Source: Youxingia wuxianensis (GTDB taxonomy: Bacteria; Bacillota; Clostridia; Oscillospirales; Ruminococcaceae). Taken from it: DNA of 64,000 bases. The stretch lies in assembly GCF_014385085.1 (NCBI RefSeq), contig NZ_JACRTD010000001.1, positions 248,001-312,000 of the forward strand, in the 5' to 3' direction. Every line of letters begins with the position of its first letter. Positions within the stretch are counted from its first letter, which is position 1. The notes under the pieces are model-generated. The model made no database searches. It worked only from the letters and a program-made list of their open reading frames with translations, and was not told where the DNA came from. Position numbers and translations under genes: made by a program. This document shows, piece by piece, positions 53,315 through 61,657 of this stretch.

Positions 53315-53401
53315 TACTTCTGGACACTTTGTCCAGAAGTTCCGGGCGGCGGGTGGAACAGACCGCCGCCCGTTTTTTCTGCTGGGAAAGGAGGTGCGGC
53401 T

Positions 53402-54808
53402 ATCGCTACAACCTACATCCGGCCCTACAAGGTAGCGGCTGGGAAAACGGCCATCCAGACGATGGAGGAGCGGTTTGCCTATGGGCTCAATCCGAAAAAG
53501 TTGGGGGCTGTGTCTGCCTACCTCTGCGATCCGGCGTCGGCCCCGGCTGAGTTTCTTCTGACAAAGAGCCAGTACCAGGCGGAAACGGGCCGGGCCGTGG
53601 AGCGCGGGGCCCTGTTCTTTCAGATCCGGCAGGCGTTCCCGCCTGGTGAGGTCACGCCGGAGGAGGCCAACAAAATCGGCTATGAAACAGCCATGCGCTG
53701 GACAAAGGGCAAGTACCAGTTTTTCGTTTGTACCCACATCGACAAGGGCCACATTCATAATCACATTTATTACAACTCCACCGCCCAGGACTGTTCCCGG
53801 AAGTTTCATAACTTCATCGGCTCCAGCTTTGCGGTGCGGCGGCTCTCTGACCGGGTGTGCATTGAGCACGAGCTGTCTGTTATCCAAAATCCGAAACAGC
53901 ACAGCAAAGGTCGCTTTCTCCACTATGGACAATGGATCGGGGAAAAGCCGCCCTCGGCCCAGCAGCGGGTGCGGCTGGGGATCGTGGCGGCCCTGGAGCA
54001 AAAGCCCGCCGACTTTCTAGCGTTCCTACGGCATATGGAGGAGTCCGGCTTTCAAGTGAAGCATGGGCGGGGCGGCGCGATCTCATTCCTGGCCCCTGGG
54101 CAGGATAAGTACACCCGCCTGCGGGCTTCTACCCTGGGCCCCGGTTTTGATCCCGATGACATCCGGGCGGCGATTGCCGGGGAGCGGCCCATCCCGGAGC
54201 TTCCCCAGGACAGCCCGGCCCCGGCCCGGCGCGTCAATCTGATCATCGACATTCAAGAACGCATGGCCCAGGGCAAGGGCCCGGCCTATGAGCGGTGGGC
54301 CAAAGTCTATAACATAAAGCAGATGGCCGCCGCGCTCCTGTATCTCCGGGAGCATGGGCTTGCCGATTACGAGGCTCTTGCGGCAAGCACCGAGGCGGCG
54401 GTGGATCGGGCTCACAAGCTGGCCGAGGAGCTGCGGGACACGGAGGCCGCCCTTTCCAAAACCTCCGAGCTCATGGGCGCGGTGGTGCAGTATGCAAAGA
54501 CGCGGCCTGTGTTTGACGGCTACAAGGCGGCCCGGTATAGCAGAAAATATCTGGCCCAGCACGAGGTGGAGCTGGCAGACTACCGGGCGGCAAAGACGGC
54601 CATGAGTGAGCTTTTGGGCGGGGCAAAGCTCCCCAAAATGGACACGCTGAAAAAGCAGCGCCGGGAGCTCTCCGAAAAGAAAAAGGCCCTCTATGCGGAA
54701 TACCGCAAAGCGCAGTCGGATATGCGGCAGGCTGTGGCGGTCAAGGCGAATATCGATCATCTGCTCGGCCACACGGACGAGCAAAAAAATAAGGCCCAGG
54801 AGCGTTAG
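53402..54808 (+). CDS. Relaxase/mobilization nuclease, probable AUC start
   Basis: About 468 aa. ATTYIRPYKVAAGKTAIQTMEERFAYGLNPKK matches the start of this relaxase family, where Met precedes Ala-Thr-Thr. Here the codon is ATC (53402), 6 bp after AAAGGAGGT. The catalytic HIDKGHIHNHIYYNS is near residue 115. A coiled-coil C-terminus follows. The ATG at 53462 would remove the conserved start and has no RBS. Confidence 0.88.
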   Translation: MATTYIRPYKVAAGKTAIQTMEERFAYGLNPKKLGAVSAYLCDPASAPAEFLLTKSQYQAETGRAVERGALFFQIRQAFPPGEVTPEEANKIGYETAMRWTKGKYQFFVCTHIDKGHIHNHIYYNSTAQDCSRKFHNFIGSSFAVRRLSDRVCIEHELSVIQNPKQHSKGRFLHYGQWIGEKPPSAQQRVRLGIVAALEQKPADFLAFLRHMEESGFQVKHGRGGAISFLAPGQDKYTRLRASTLGPGFDPDDIRAAIAGERPIPELPQDSPAPARRVNLIIDIQERMAQGKGPAYERWAKVYNIKQMAAALLYLREHGLADYEALAASTEAAVDRAHKLAEELRDTEAALSKTSELMGAVVQYAKTRPVFDGYKAARYSRKYLAQHEVELADYRAAKTAMSELLGGAKLPKMDTLKKQRRELSEKKKALYAEYRKAQSDMRQAVAVKANIDHLLGHTDEQKNKAQER

Positions 54809-54876
54809 CTCCGGGCCGCCGACAACAGGCGCTTGCGCCGGGACTTCTGGACACTTTGTCCAGAAGTTCAGCGGGT

Positions 54877-54950
54877 TTGGGGAGCTCCCCAACAAGCATT
54901 TTCACGGGCCTGCGGCCTGTGAAAAATTCGGAGTGTGGCCACACCCGAAT
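54877..54950. repeat. Cluster of three palindromes after the relaxase gene
   Basis: A 16-bp perfect palindrome (TTGGGGAG/CTCCCCAA, 54877-54892), a TTTTCAC...GTGAAAA stem (54899-54925) and ATTCGG-A-GTGTGG paired with CCACAC-CCGAAT (54926-54950). They may be the ICE oriT or cargo-insertion scars. Confidence 0.5.
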
Positions 54951-54993
54951 TGCTTGCCATTTGTGCGCTCCTCTCAAAATAGCGCAAAACGTC

Positions 54994-55022
54994 TTGACCG
55001 ATTCGGTTATTTATGTTACACT
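54994..55022 (+). promoter_or_regulatory. Promoter of tetR-ABC operon
   Basis: TTGACC (54994-54999), 17-bp spacer, TACACT (55017-55022). An operator copy overlaps the -35 and a second lies just downstream of the start region. Confidence 0.7.
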
Positions 55023-55047
55023 GTATACAAATAACCGATTCGGTTAT
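54996..55047. promoter_or_regulatory. Two TetR operator copies
   Basis: ATAACCGA-T-TCGGTTAT is a perfect palindrome at 55031-55047. GACCGATTCGGTTAT at 54996-55010 is a second, nearly complete copy. They bracket the -10, the classic autorepression layout. Confidence 0.75.
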
Positions 55048-55066
55048 TTGAAGGAGCAGAATAGTA

Positions 55067-55672
55067 ATGGAAAAATTATTAGCGCTTTCACAGGAGAAAC
55101 AGGCAACAATCCGTAATGCGGCGCTTGCCTGTTTCGCAAGACATGGATATGAAAAAACGTCAATCAATGATATTGCGGTAGCGGCAGGTATCTCAAAGGC
55201 GTCTATATTCCAGTATTTTGGAAATAAGCAGACACTTTACCAGTATTTATTTGATTACTGCGCTGCCCAAATGAAGCAAGCCTATAACACGAGTGCATTG
55301 GAGGAAACTACGGATTTCTTTGACCGTGTATGGGAAGCCAGCGTTATGAAAGTGGAAATCTTAAAAAAGCACCCGCATATTGCGTCGTTTATTGCAAGTG
55401 TGGCAGTGGAACCAACGCCTGAATTGAAAAGTGCCATATTTTCAGAAGCAAATGAAAAATATATCGCATCGCTTGTTCTGCATGAGCGGGATTATAAAAA
55501 ATTCAGACACCCGGAGGATGCAGAATTAGTGTTTCAGATGCTTATGATGCTTGCAAAGGGTATGTCCGTTCAGTTGGAAAGTGGAGTGGATTATGACAGC
55601 ATGATGAAAGAGTTTCGAAACATCCTAGATATGTTGAAACACAACTTTTACAAGGAGGAATATTTGCCATGA
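55067..55672 (+). CDS. TetR-family repressor
   Basis: 201 aa. The N-terminal HTH (IRNAALACFARHGYEKTSINDIAVAAGISKASIFQYFGNKQTLYQYLF) is diagnostic; the ligand-binding domain is unassigned. It overlaps the ABC ATPase gene by 4 bp (ATGA). Probably represses its own operon. Confidence 0.92.
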   Translation: MEKLLALSQEKQATIRNAALACFARHGYEKTSINDIAVAAGISKASIFQYFGNKQTLYQYLFDYCAAQMKQAYNTSALEETTDFFDRVWEASVMKVEILKKHPHIASFIASVAVEPTPELKSAIFSEANEKYIASLVLHERDYKKFRHPEDAELVFQMLMMLAKGMSVQLESGVDYDSMMKEFRNILDMLKHNFYKEEYLP

Positions 55673-56556
55673 GCAAGCCGGTAATTGTCCTAAACGAACT
55701 TACAAAAAGCTATGGAAAACATCGAGGAATTGAAAACATTAGCTTTACTGTTGAACAAGGCGAGGTTTTCGGCTTTATTGGCCCCAATGGAGCAGGAAAA
55801 TCTACCACAATCCGTACTCTAATGGGCCTGCTGAAACCCTCCAACGGAGGAGCCTCTATCTTTGGGTTAGATTGTAGTCGGGAGCCCGCCCGTATCGCAA
55901 AGGATGTGGGGTATCTTCCCAGCGAAAACTGTTACTACAACAATATGAAAGTAAAAGAAATGCTTTTCTACACAGCAGAACTCTATGGTGTGAATGCCCA
56001 CAGCCGGATGGAAGAATTAGCGGAGCGGTTGAATTTAGACTTATCCAGGCGAATTGGCGATTTGTCTTTAGGGAACAAGAAAAAAGTTGGCATTGTGTCG
56101 GCTCTGTTACCCTCTCCGAAGTTGCTGATTATGGACGAGCCTACCAGTGGCCTTGACCCGCTCATCCAGCAGGCTTTCTATGATATTCTGAAAGAAGAAA
56201 ACAAACGAGGTGTGACCATTTTTCTGTCCTCCCACGTTTTGAGTGAGGTGCAAAGACTTTGTGACCGTGTAGCCATTCTGCGGGAGGGGAAGCTGATCAG
56301 TGTTCAATCCATGAAGGAACTGCGGGAAAACGGATACAAGAAAATCTCGCTGACAGCAAAAAGCGCCATTCCAGAGGATTTCTTTTCTGTTCCCGGTACG
56401 GCTAATTTAGAGTGGGACAAGAGCAAGACTTCTGTATCCTTTATGTTCAGCGGACCAGTTATGATGATTATGAACCAGCTTCATCGGCTGGAGCTGGAGG
56501 ATATTTTAATTGAGGAACCGTCATTGGAAGAAGTATTCCTCCACTACTACGAATAG
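55669..56556 (+). CDS. ABC-2 type transporter ATP-binding protein
   Basis: 295 aa. Walker A GPNGAGKS near residue 41, signature LSLGNKKKVGIVSAL near 134 (Gln-poor variant of LSGGQ) and Walker B LLIMDEPTSGLDP near 152. RBS AAGGAGGAA. Drug or peptide efflux with the two permeases is likely. Confidence 0.92.
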   Translation: MSKPVIVLNELTKSYGKHRGIENISFTVEQGEVFGFIGPNGAGKSTTIRTLMGLLKPSNGGASIFGLDCSREPARIAKDVGYLPSENCYYNNMKVKEMLFYTAELYGVNAHSRMEELAERLNLDLSRRIGDLSLGNKKKVGIVSALLPSPKLLIMDEPTSGLDPLIQQAFYDILKEENKRGVTIFLSSHVLSEVQRLCDRVAILREGKLISVQSMKELRENGYKKISLTAKSAIPEDFFSVPGTANLEWDKSKTSVSFMFSGPVMMIMNQLHRLELEDILIEEPSLEEVFLHYYE

Positions 56557-56565
56557 GAGGTCGTT

Positions 56566-57357
56566 ATGTTGATTTTTCGATTTGAATGGAAACGAAAACG
56601 AAAATATATTCTGATTTGGGCCGCAACTCTTGCGGTCTGTATCTTCTCCATGACGCCAGTGTATTATGGCATGATTGAAACGGTGGAAACTTTGCCTGTG
56701 GAATTTACACAGGGAGGCTTTTTTGAAACGGTTGGTATTTCTCTGGAGCTATTGATGGAGCCACTTGGTATGTACTCGTTCCTCACAGGCTTTTTTATGG
56801 TTGCAGGGGGGATTTTCGGGATGCACTTGGGGCTGTCGTTACATACAGAAGAGTGTACGGGAAATACGGCTGAATACTTATACACAAAGCCTTGTGGACG
56901 GAAACAGATTTATATGGGAAAGCTGCTATGTGCGCTTGCCGGAATATGTGTAACAGGGATTTTTTATCTGGCGACTTCATTTCTAACGATGACTCTGTTC
57001 CGTTTCGGATTTCCCATCGGGGAATTTTTCTTGGTGGCAGGTTCGTTTATTCTCATCTCCCTCTTTTTTGCACTATTGGGACTGATGGTTGGAATATTTC
57101 ACCCCAATAATCGTTCCCCACTTCTGACAGCCGGATTGGTTGTGTTTGTGGAATATTGTATCACTTCTTTTTCGAGGACTGTCAATATCCGGGCAATCGG
57201 CTTTTTATCGCCGTTTTCTTTTTTCAGTCCAGCGGAAATCCACAATGCTGGAACTTATTCATGGGACTATATGCTCTGGTATCTGCTCCTGCTGTTTGGG
57301 TTTGCGCTGCTGGCATACTGGAAAATCTTGAAGCGGGATATTGCGTTGGCTGTGTAA
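56566..57357 (+). CDS. ABC-2 type permease, first
   Basis: 263 aa with six membrane segments and an N-terminal LIFRFEWKRKRKYILIW, typical of ABC-2 permeases. TEECTGNTAEYLYTKPCGRKQIYMGKLL is the conserved EYLYTKPxxR loop seen also in the next gene. RBS AGGAGG. Confidence 0.87.
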   Translation: MLIFRFEWKRKRKYILIWAATLAVCIFSMTPVYYGMIETVETLPVEFTQGGFFETVGISLELLMEPLGMYSFLTGFFMVAGGIFGMHLGLSLHTEECTGNTAEYLYTKPCGRKQIYMGKLLCALAGICVTGIFYLATSFLTMTLFRFGFPIGEFFLVAGSFILISLFFALLGLMVGIFHPNNRSPLLTAGLVVFVEYCITSFSRTVNIRAIGFLSPFSFFSPAEIHNAGTYSWDYMLWYLLLLFGFALLAYWKILKRDIALAV

Positions 57358-57369
57358 AGGAGGAAACGA

Positions 57370-58155
57370 ATGAAGGCGTTAGTGAAAAACGAGCTGCGCT
57401 TAACAAGAAAACTACTGCTGATCTGGATGGGAATTGTCTTGATTTTGTGTGGCTTCGCTTACTTTGAGTATTTGTCACTAAAGGAAAGCCTCAATGAGCT
57501 GACAGGGCTAATATCGAATTTTCCGAAAATTCTGAAAGCTATGTTTGGTGTGAGCGGTGATCTGACTTCTGCTTTGGGCTGGTATGGCTGTATGTATTAT
57601 TGGGTCACGATGCTAACCAACAGCTATGCGGTCTATCTCGGTGTTTCGTGTGTAGCGAAAGAACAGGCGCAGGGAACGGCAGAATATCTATTTACAAAAC
57701 CAGTGGGTCGCAACAAGGTTGTCTGTGCCAAAGCAGTTGCCTGTGTATGTAATTTGCTTGCACTTGCGGTATTCAGCGGGTTATGTAATTATTTTACCGC
57801 CATTTTACCGCTAGGCGGTTTAGAGCAAAGAAACGCTGCTTTTACCACCACATTGGGCCTGTTTTTGACAGGGTTGACTTTGTTTGCAATCACGCTTCTG
57901 GCCTCCAGCCTGACGAGAACCTATAAAGGGGCTGTTCGGATAGGCGCGGGAATATTATTGCTCTTTTATGGCATCAGCATCACCGCCGAATATCTTGAAG
58001 CTCCAATGCTGTACTGCTTAACGCCATTAAAATTCTTCGATGTTTACACAGTGGCAATAAGTGGAATACAGTTTTCGTTCTTCCTATTGGCTATGATAAT
58101 TGCGATTGGTTCTGTTATCACAGCTCAAAAAGTTTGGACGCTCAGGGAAATTTGA
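57370..58155 (+). CDS. ABC-2 type permease, second
   Basis: 261 aa with six membrane segments. KNELRLTRKLLLIWMGIVL and KEQAQGTAEYLFTKPVGRNKVVCAK parallel the first permease, so the two probably form a heterodimer. RBS AAAGGAGG. Confidence 0.87.
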   Translation: MKALVKNELRLTRKLLLIWMGIVLILCGFAYFEYLSLKESLNELTGLISNFPKILKAMFGVSGDLTSALGWYGCMYYWVTMLTNSYAVYLGVSCVAKEQAQGTAEYLFTKPVGRNKVVCAKAVACVCNLLALAVFSGLCNYFTAILPLGGLEQRNAAFTTTLGLFLTGLTLFAITLLASSLTRTYKGAVRIGAGILLLFYGISITAEYLEAPMLYCLTPLKFFDVYTVAISGIQFSFFLLAMIIAIGSVITAQKVWTLREI

Positions 58156-58156
58156 A

Positions 58157-58354
58157 ATGAACGATATGGATAGCTTCGAGTGGCTGCTATGTCCTGTCTG
58201 TAACAGTAAAACTCGTATCAAGCTGCGGTTAGATACTGAGCTGAAAAACTTTCCTTTGTTTTGTCCTAAATGCAAACAAGAAACTTTAATCAGCGTAGAA
58301 AAATTTAAGATTTTAGTTATCACAGAGCCAGACGCACAGACGCAGAGCCGATAA
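58157..58354 (+). CDS. Cysteine-rich KTR-domain protein
   Basis: 65 aa. WLLCPVCNSKTRIKLRLDTELKNFPLFCPKCKQETLI has two CxxC pairs flanking the Lys-Thr-Arg motif, the KTR-domain signature common in mobile elements. It starts 2 bp after the permease stop. Function unknown. Confidence 0.85.
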   Translation: MNDMDSFEWLLCPVCNSKTRIKLRLDTELKNFPLFCPKCKQETLISVEKFKILVITEPDAQTQSR

Positions 58355-58392
58355 CCCGTTAGCCCTCAGGCGCGGATTATCGGCTCTTTTGT
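58343..58392 (+). terminator. Terminator of the ABC operon
   Basis: AGAGCCGATAA pairs with TTATCGGCTCT, followed by TTTTG. It ends the tetR-ABC-KTR transcript. Confidence 0.75.
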
Positions 58393-58755
58393 TTTCGGCG
58401 GCTGTCAATTAAAGCCGCCGCGTTATACGACGACTTTATGAGGAACACGGCGGTTTCCGAGGAGGGATCGTCGTGTTCATTTTGCTTTTTCATAGTACGC
58501 ATGATCTTCACCAGCTAAAAAAAGCGTAGCTCCCCCTCCGGGCAAGTCCGGCATTGGACGCGAAATTTGCCAGTACATTAAGAATAATGTCATTTCACGC
58601 GCTTGTGTGGCATCACGCCATGCGAGCGCGTTTTTCTATACCCACCTTGGGACAAGTTGTCCCGAGGTAGGCAGGGGCGGCCCCGGCTGCCGATCCCCGC
58701 CATCCCCCGTTCAGATCGTCCACCCACAACAAAAATCTGAACGGAGGAAAATATA
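58393..58755. other. Intergenic with variant palindrome and sigma-gene leader
   Basis: About 360 bp without a gene. It holds a diverged copy of the ICE palindrome (58644-58668, GGGACA/TGTCCC arms) and the RBS-proximal hairpin 58707-58750 shared with 34664. GGCGGCTGTC and GCCGCCGCG fragments resemble those at 34330-34430. Confidence 0.6.
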
Positions 58756-59166
58756 ATGACTACTATCAATCTGAAGGACTTTTACTCTTGGCACACCCAT
58801 GATGAATATATCGAAGTTTCCGATGAAGTGGCCGCCGAGCTGCGGGCCGACAAGCTGTATGAGGCTGCCTACCAGCGGCGGCTCACCCGGCACAAGGCGC
58901 AGTATTCTCTGGACTGTGAGGACGGGATCGAATACTCGGCCTGCCTGCATGAGCCCACGCCCCAGGAAGTCCTGGAACTCAAGGAGCGGTTTATCCGGCT
59001 GTGGAACGCGCTCAATTCCCTGCCGGAGATCCAGGGCCGCCGGATCGACGCTCACATCATTCTTGGCATAAGCATCAAAGCGATTGCTGAGGCTGATGGT
59101 GTGCATGAGGAGTCCGTCCGCCAGTCTATCAAGCGGGGCCTGGAACGCATGAAAAAAACTTTTTGA
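58756..59166 (+). CDS. Sigma-70 region-4-like regulator (ICE copy)
   Basis: 136 aa. TTINLKDFYSWHTHDEYIEVSDEVAAEL and region-4-like LPEIQGRRIDAHIILGISIKAIAEADGVHEESVRQSIKRGLERM match the four tandem genes of the nested element. RBS GGAGGAAA directly after the leader hairpin. Confidence 0.82.
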   Translation: MTTINLKDFYSWHTHDEYIEVSDEVAAELRADKLYEAAYQRRLTRHKAQYSLDCEDGIEYSACLHEPTPQEVLELKERFIRLWNALNSLPEIQGRRIDAHIILGISIKAIAEADGVHEESVRQSIKRGLERMKKTF

Positions 59167-59516
59167 TTTTTGCTGTTTCCCCACTTGGAATTGATGTAAA
59201 AATGTCTTGGTTATTAGAGAGGGAAATATAAACCTCTCCGCAACGGAACGGCGGCGGCCCTGAGCATAGCGCGGGAAGCCGGGCGGCGGGTGCGCGGTGA
59301 CTTCTCTCCACGGAGAACGAGCGACAAACACCAGCGCCGCAGGTGGGCCGGGCCAACCCACGGCCACGATCCGCCAGTGGACAGGCTGGCCGCCTGTCCC
59401 TCCGGGCCGCCGTTCCCCGTTGCGTGGGGATGCCGCGCCGAGTATGGTTGTCTTTGGACAGGTCAAGGAAACGGGCGCGGCACTCCCTAATTTATCAAGA
59501 AAGAGGGGAACGCTCT
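59167..59516. other. GC-rich intergenic stretch
   Basis: 350 bp without a recognisable gene. Short ORFs exist but have no RBS or homology I can recognise. Many GC-rich inverted fragments could fold; no specific RNA family is identified. Confidence 0.4.
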
Positions 59517-59717
59517 ATGAACTATGATCCAGAACTGGCGGCCTTGCTCTCCCAGCCGTGGAGCAACGATGCCTGCCGGGGGTACGTCATCGCCGCGATG
59601 GAGCGGTGCGGCTTTAAGCCGTCCGACATTAAACAGGTGATGGTCGAGCTTTACGAGGTATTCGACTATACCACTTTGCAGGAGGCCGAGGCTTACTACG
59701 AGCGGAGCCCTTACTAA
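59517..59717 (+). CDS. Small ICE protein
   Basis: 66 aa (LAALLSQPWSNDACRGYVIAAMERCGFKPSDIKQVMVELYEVFDYTTLQEAEAYY), compact and helical. RBS AAGAGGGG. A palindrome copy starts at its stop codon (59717). Function unknown. Confidence 0.7.
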   Translation: MNYDPELAALLSQPWSNDACRGYVIAAMERCGFKPSDIKQVMVELYEVFDYTTLQEAEAYYERSPY

Positions 59718-59826
59718 GTTCTGGACACTTTGTCCAGAGGTACATATCCGGCCAAAGGCCAGCACTTTCCCGGTGCTGGCCTTTGCCATGTTTCAAGACA
59801 TTCTTTGATTGTATGGGAGGGATTTT

Positions 59827-60000
59827 ATGCAGGCACAGGTCAAATATGAAAGTGAAATCAAAACTGCTGTTCTCGGAGATCGCACGATCACCGTCAAAAA
59901 TCTCACCCCCGTTTTTTCCCCGCAGGAACAGGACAAGCGCAACCGCGAGATCGAGCGGCGGCTGTTTGACGTGTTCCGCAAATATGCCGGGCGGGGGTAG
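59827..60000 (+). CDS. Small conserved ICE protein near recombinase
   Basis: 57 aa (VKYESEIKTAVLGDRTITVKNLTPVFSPQEQDKRNREIERRLFDVFRKY). GGGAGGG lies upstream. Such genes often precede the recombinase gene and may aid excision; this is unproven. Confidence 0.7.
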   Translation: MQAQVKYESEIKTAVLGDRTITVKNLTPVFSPQEQDKRNREIERRLFDVFRKYAGRG

Positions 60001-60084
60001 GCCAGAGTCATCCTTGTAGTAAGGGGGCGGCAGAGGTACAATATAATTGTAGGTTGGCTCCCGTTTAACGGAAGGGAGCTAATT

Positions 60085-61566
60085 ATGGATAGTAGAATAG
60101 ATGCAATTTATGGGCGGCAGTCGATTGACAAAAAAGACAGTATCAGCATTGAAAGTCAGTTTGAATTTTGCCGCTATGAGCTTAAAGGCGGTGAGGGTAA
60201 GGAATACAAAGACAAAGGCTACTCTGGCAAGAACATTGAGCGCCCCGACTTCCAGCGGCTTCTGCAGGACATCAAGCTGGGCTTGATTAAGCGGGTGATC
60301 GTCTACAAACTGGATCGGATTAGCCGTTCCATCGTGGACTTCGCAAAGCTCATGGAGCTGTTCAAGCAGTACGATGTGGAGTTTGTGTCCTGCACAGAAA
60401 AGTTTGACACTTCCACGCCGATGGGCCGGGCGATGCTCAATATCTGCATTGTCTTTGCCCAGCTTGAACGCGAAAGCATCCAGATGCGTGTGCAGGACGC
60501 TTTCTATTCCCGGTGTACCAAAGGCTACTATATGCGGGGCCGGACGCCCTACGGTTTTGATACTGAGCCCATCGTCATGGACGGGATCAAGACAAAGAAG
60601 CTGGTGGAAAATGCGGAAATGGATTTTGCCGAGCTGATGTTTCAAATGTATGCGGAACCAGGCAACTCCTACGGCGATATAACCCGGTACTTTGTCAAAC
60701 ACTCCATCAAGGTCTATGACAAGGCTCTCCAGCGGGCTTTTATCTCGAAACTGCTGAGGAACCCCGTCTACGTCCAGGCTGATATGGACATCTACGAATA
60801 CTTCAAAGCCCAGGGCGTAAAAATCGAAAGTCCCCCGGAAATGTTCACAGGGGACAATAGCTGTTATCTCTATCAAGGGCGCGAGGGCGAGGAGCCGATC
60901 CTCGTGATTGCTCCCCACCAGGGGCGCATCCCCTCCCAGCTCTGGCTGACCGTTCAGCGCAAGCTCTCACAAAACACCACATTCCAGAATGGCCGGAAAT
61001 GCCATAACACATGGCTGGCCGGGAAAATCAAGTGCGGGCGCTGTGGTTACGCCCTGGCAAGTTTGAACGCCAGAAACGGTGTTACCTATTTGCGGTGCAA
61101 GCAACGGGCAGACAATAAGAGTTGCGAGGGTGCCGGTACGCTGACCGCGCAAAACATGGAGGCGTTTGTCTACGGTGAGATGGTTAAGAAGATGCGGAAA
61201 TTCCACACGCTGAAAGGCGGTAAGGAACAAAGCTATAATCCGAAGCTGACCGCCGCCCGTGTTGCCCTGGCAAAGACGGAAAGCGAGATTGAGAAACTTC
61301 TGGACACTTTGTCCGGCGCTAATCCGCTTCTCCTGCAATACGCAAACACCCGCATTGAGGAACTGGATGCGGAACGGCAGAAACAGCTCCGGCTGGTCGC
61401 AGACCTCACCGCTAATTCTGTTTCCGCTTCACAGATTGATAGTATTACGGGCTATCTCGATGACTGGGAGTCCGTGAGCTTTGACGATAAGCGCAAGGTG
61501 GTTGACATACTCATATCACAAATTGACGCTACCAGTGAGAGTGTTACAATCCACTGGAAAATCTAA
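60085..61566 (+). CDS. Large serine recombinase of the ICE
   Basis: 493 aa. Resolvase domain AIYGRQSIDKKDSISIESQ with catalytic Ser14 (GRQS), DRISRS and LERESIQMR follow. Zinc ribbon CGRCGYALASLN...C and a C-terminal coiled coil complete it. A degenerate ICE palindrome lies inside (61296-61318). It is at the extreme right end, where an ICE integrase is expected, and differs from the nested element's enzyme. Confidence 0.93.
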   Translation: MDSRIDAIYGRQSIDKKDSISIESQFEFCRYELKGGEGKEYKDKGYSGKNIERPDFQRLLQDIKLGLIKRVIVYKLDRISRSIVDFAKLMELFKQYDVEFVSCTEKFDTSTPMGRAMLNICIVFAQLERESIQMRVQDAFYSRCTKGYYMRGRTPYGFDTEPIVMDGIKTKKLVENAEMDFAELMFQMYAEPGNSYGDITRYFVKHSIKVYDKALQRAFISKLLRNPVYVQADMDIYEYFKAQGVKIESPPEMFTGDNSCYLYQGREGEEPILVIAPHQGRIPSQLWLTVQRKLSQNTTFQNGRKCHNTWLAGKIKCGRCGYALASLNARNGVTYLRCKQRADNKSCEGAGTLTAQNMEAFVYGEMVKKMRKFHTLKGGKEQSYNPKLTAARVALAKTESEIEKLLDTLSGANPLLLQYANTRIEELDAERQKQLRLVADLTANSVSASQIDSITGYLDDWESVSFDDKRKVVDILISQIDATSESVTIHWKI

Positions 61567-61657
61567 AACCTTTTCACTTGGCATTATGCCCTTGTAAAAA
61601 ATAGTTTGCAGAAAATGAGCATACTTGGCGCTGCCTAAAATTTCGGAGGAAGAAAGA

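Larger units (their letters stand above)
19721..61318. repeat. Family of 25-bp ICE palindromes (about 14 copies)
   Basis: Consensus arm ACTTCTGGACA, centre AAG or CTT, arm TGTCCAGAAGT (or TGTCCAGAGGT). Copies: 19721, 20798, 22144, 42588, 44042, 45353, 48228, 50056, 52906, 53316, 54843, 58644 (variant), 59717 and 61296 (degenerate). None is in 23613-41700. Centre AAG is used from 42.6 to 50.1 kb and CTT from 52.9 to 61.3 kb on the plus strand. Confidence 0.9.
19090..61600 (+). mobile_element. Integrative conjugative element with large serine recombinase (approximate ends)
   Basis: GC-rich block with a full Gram-positive conjugation set and a large serine recombinase at the right end. It sits between SirTM and its macrodomain partner, both lower GC, which sets the limits to about 19078-19272 and 61567-61657. 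The exact att core is not resolved. A short shared CTAAAAC occurs at both edges (near 19112 and 61564) but may be chance. The coupling-protein gene is broken by a nested element, so this copy is probably not self-transmissible unless that element excises. Confidence 0.8.

Noticed and set aside
19721..61318. Dispersed palindromes as ordinary transcription terminators
   Set aside because: They lack T-runs, several lie inside coding sequence, and symmetry is conserved in variants.
19112..61570. CTAAAAC as the ICE attachment core
   Set aside because: Seven A-rich bases shared near both edges can be chance; an empty-site sequence is needed.
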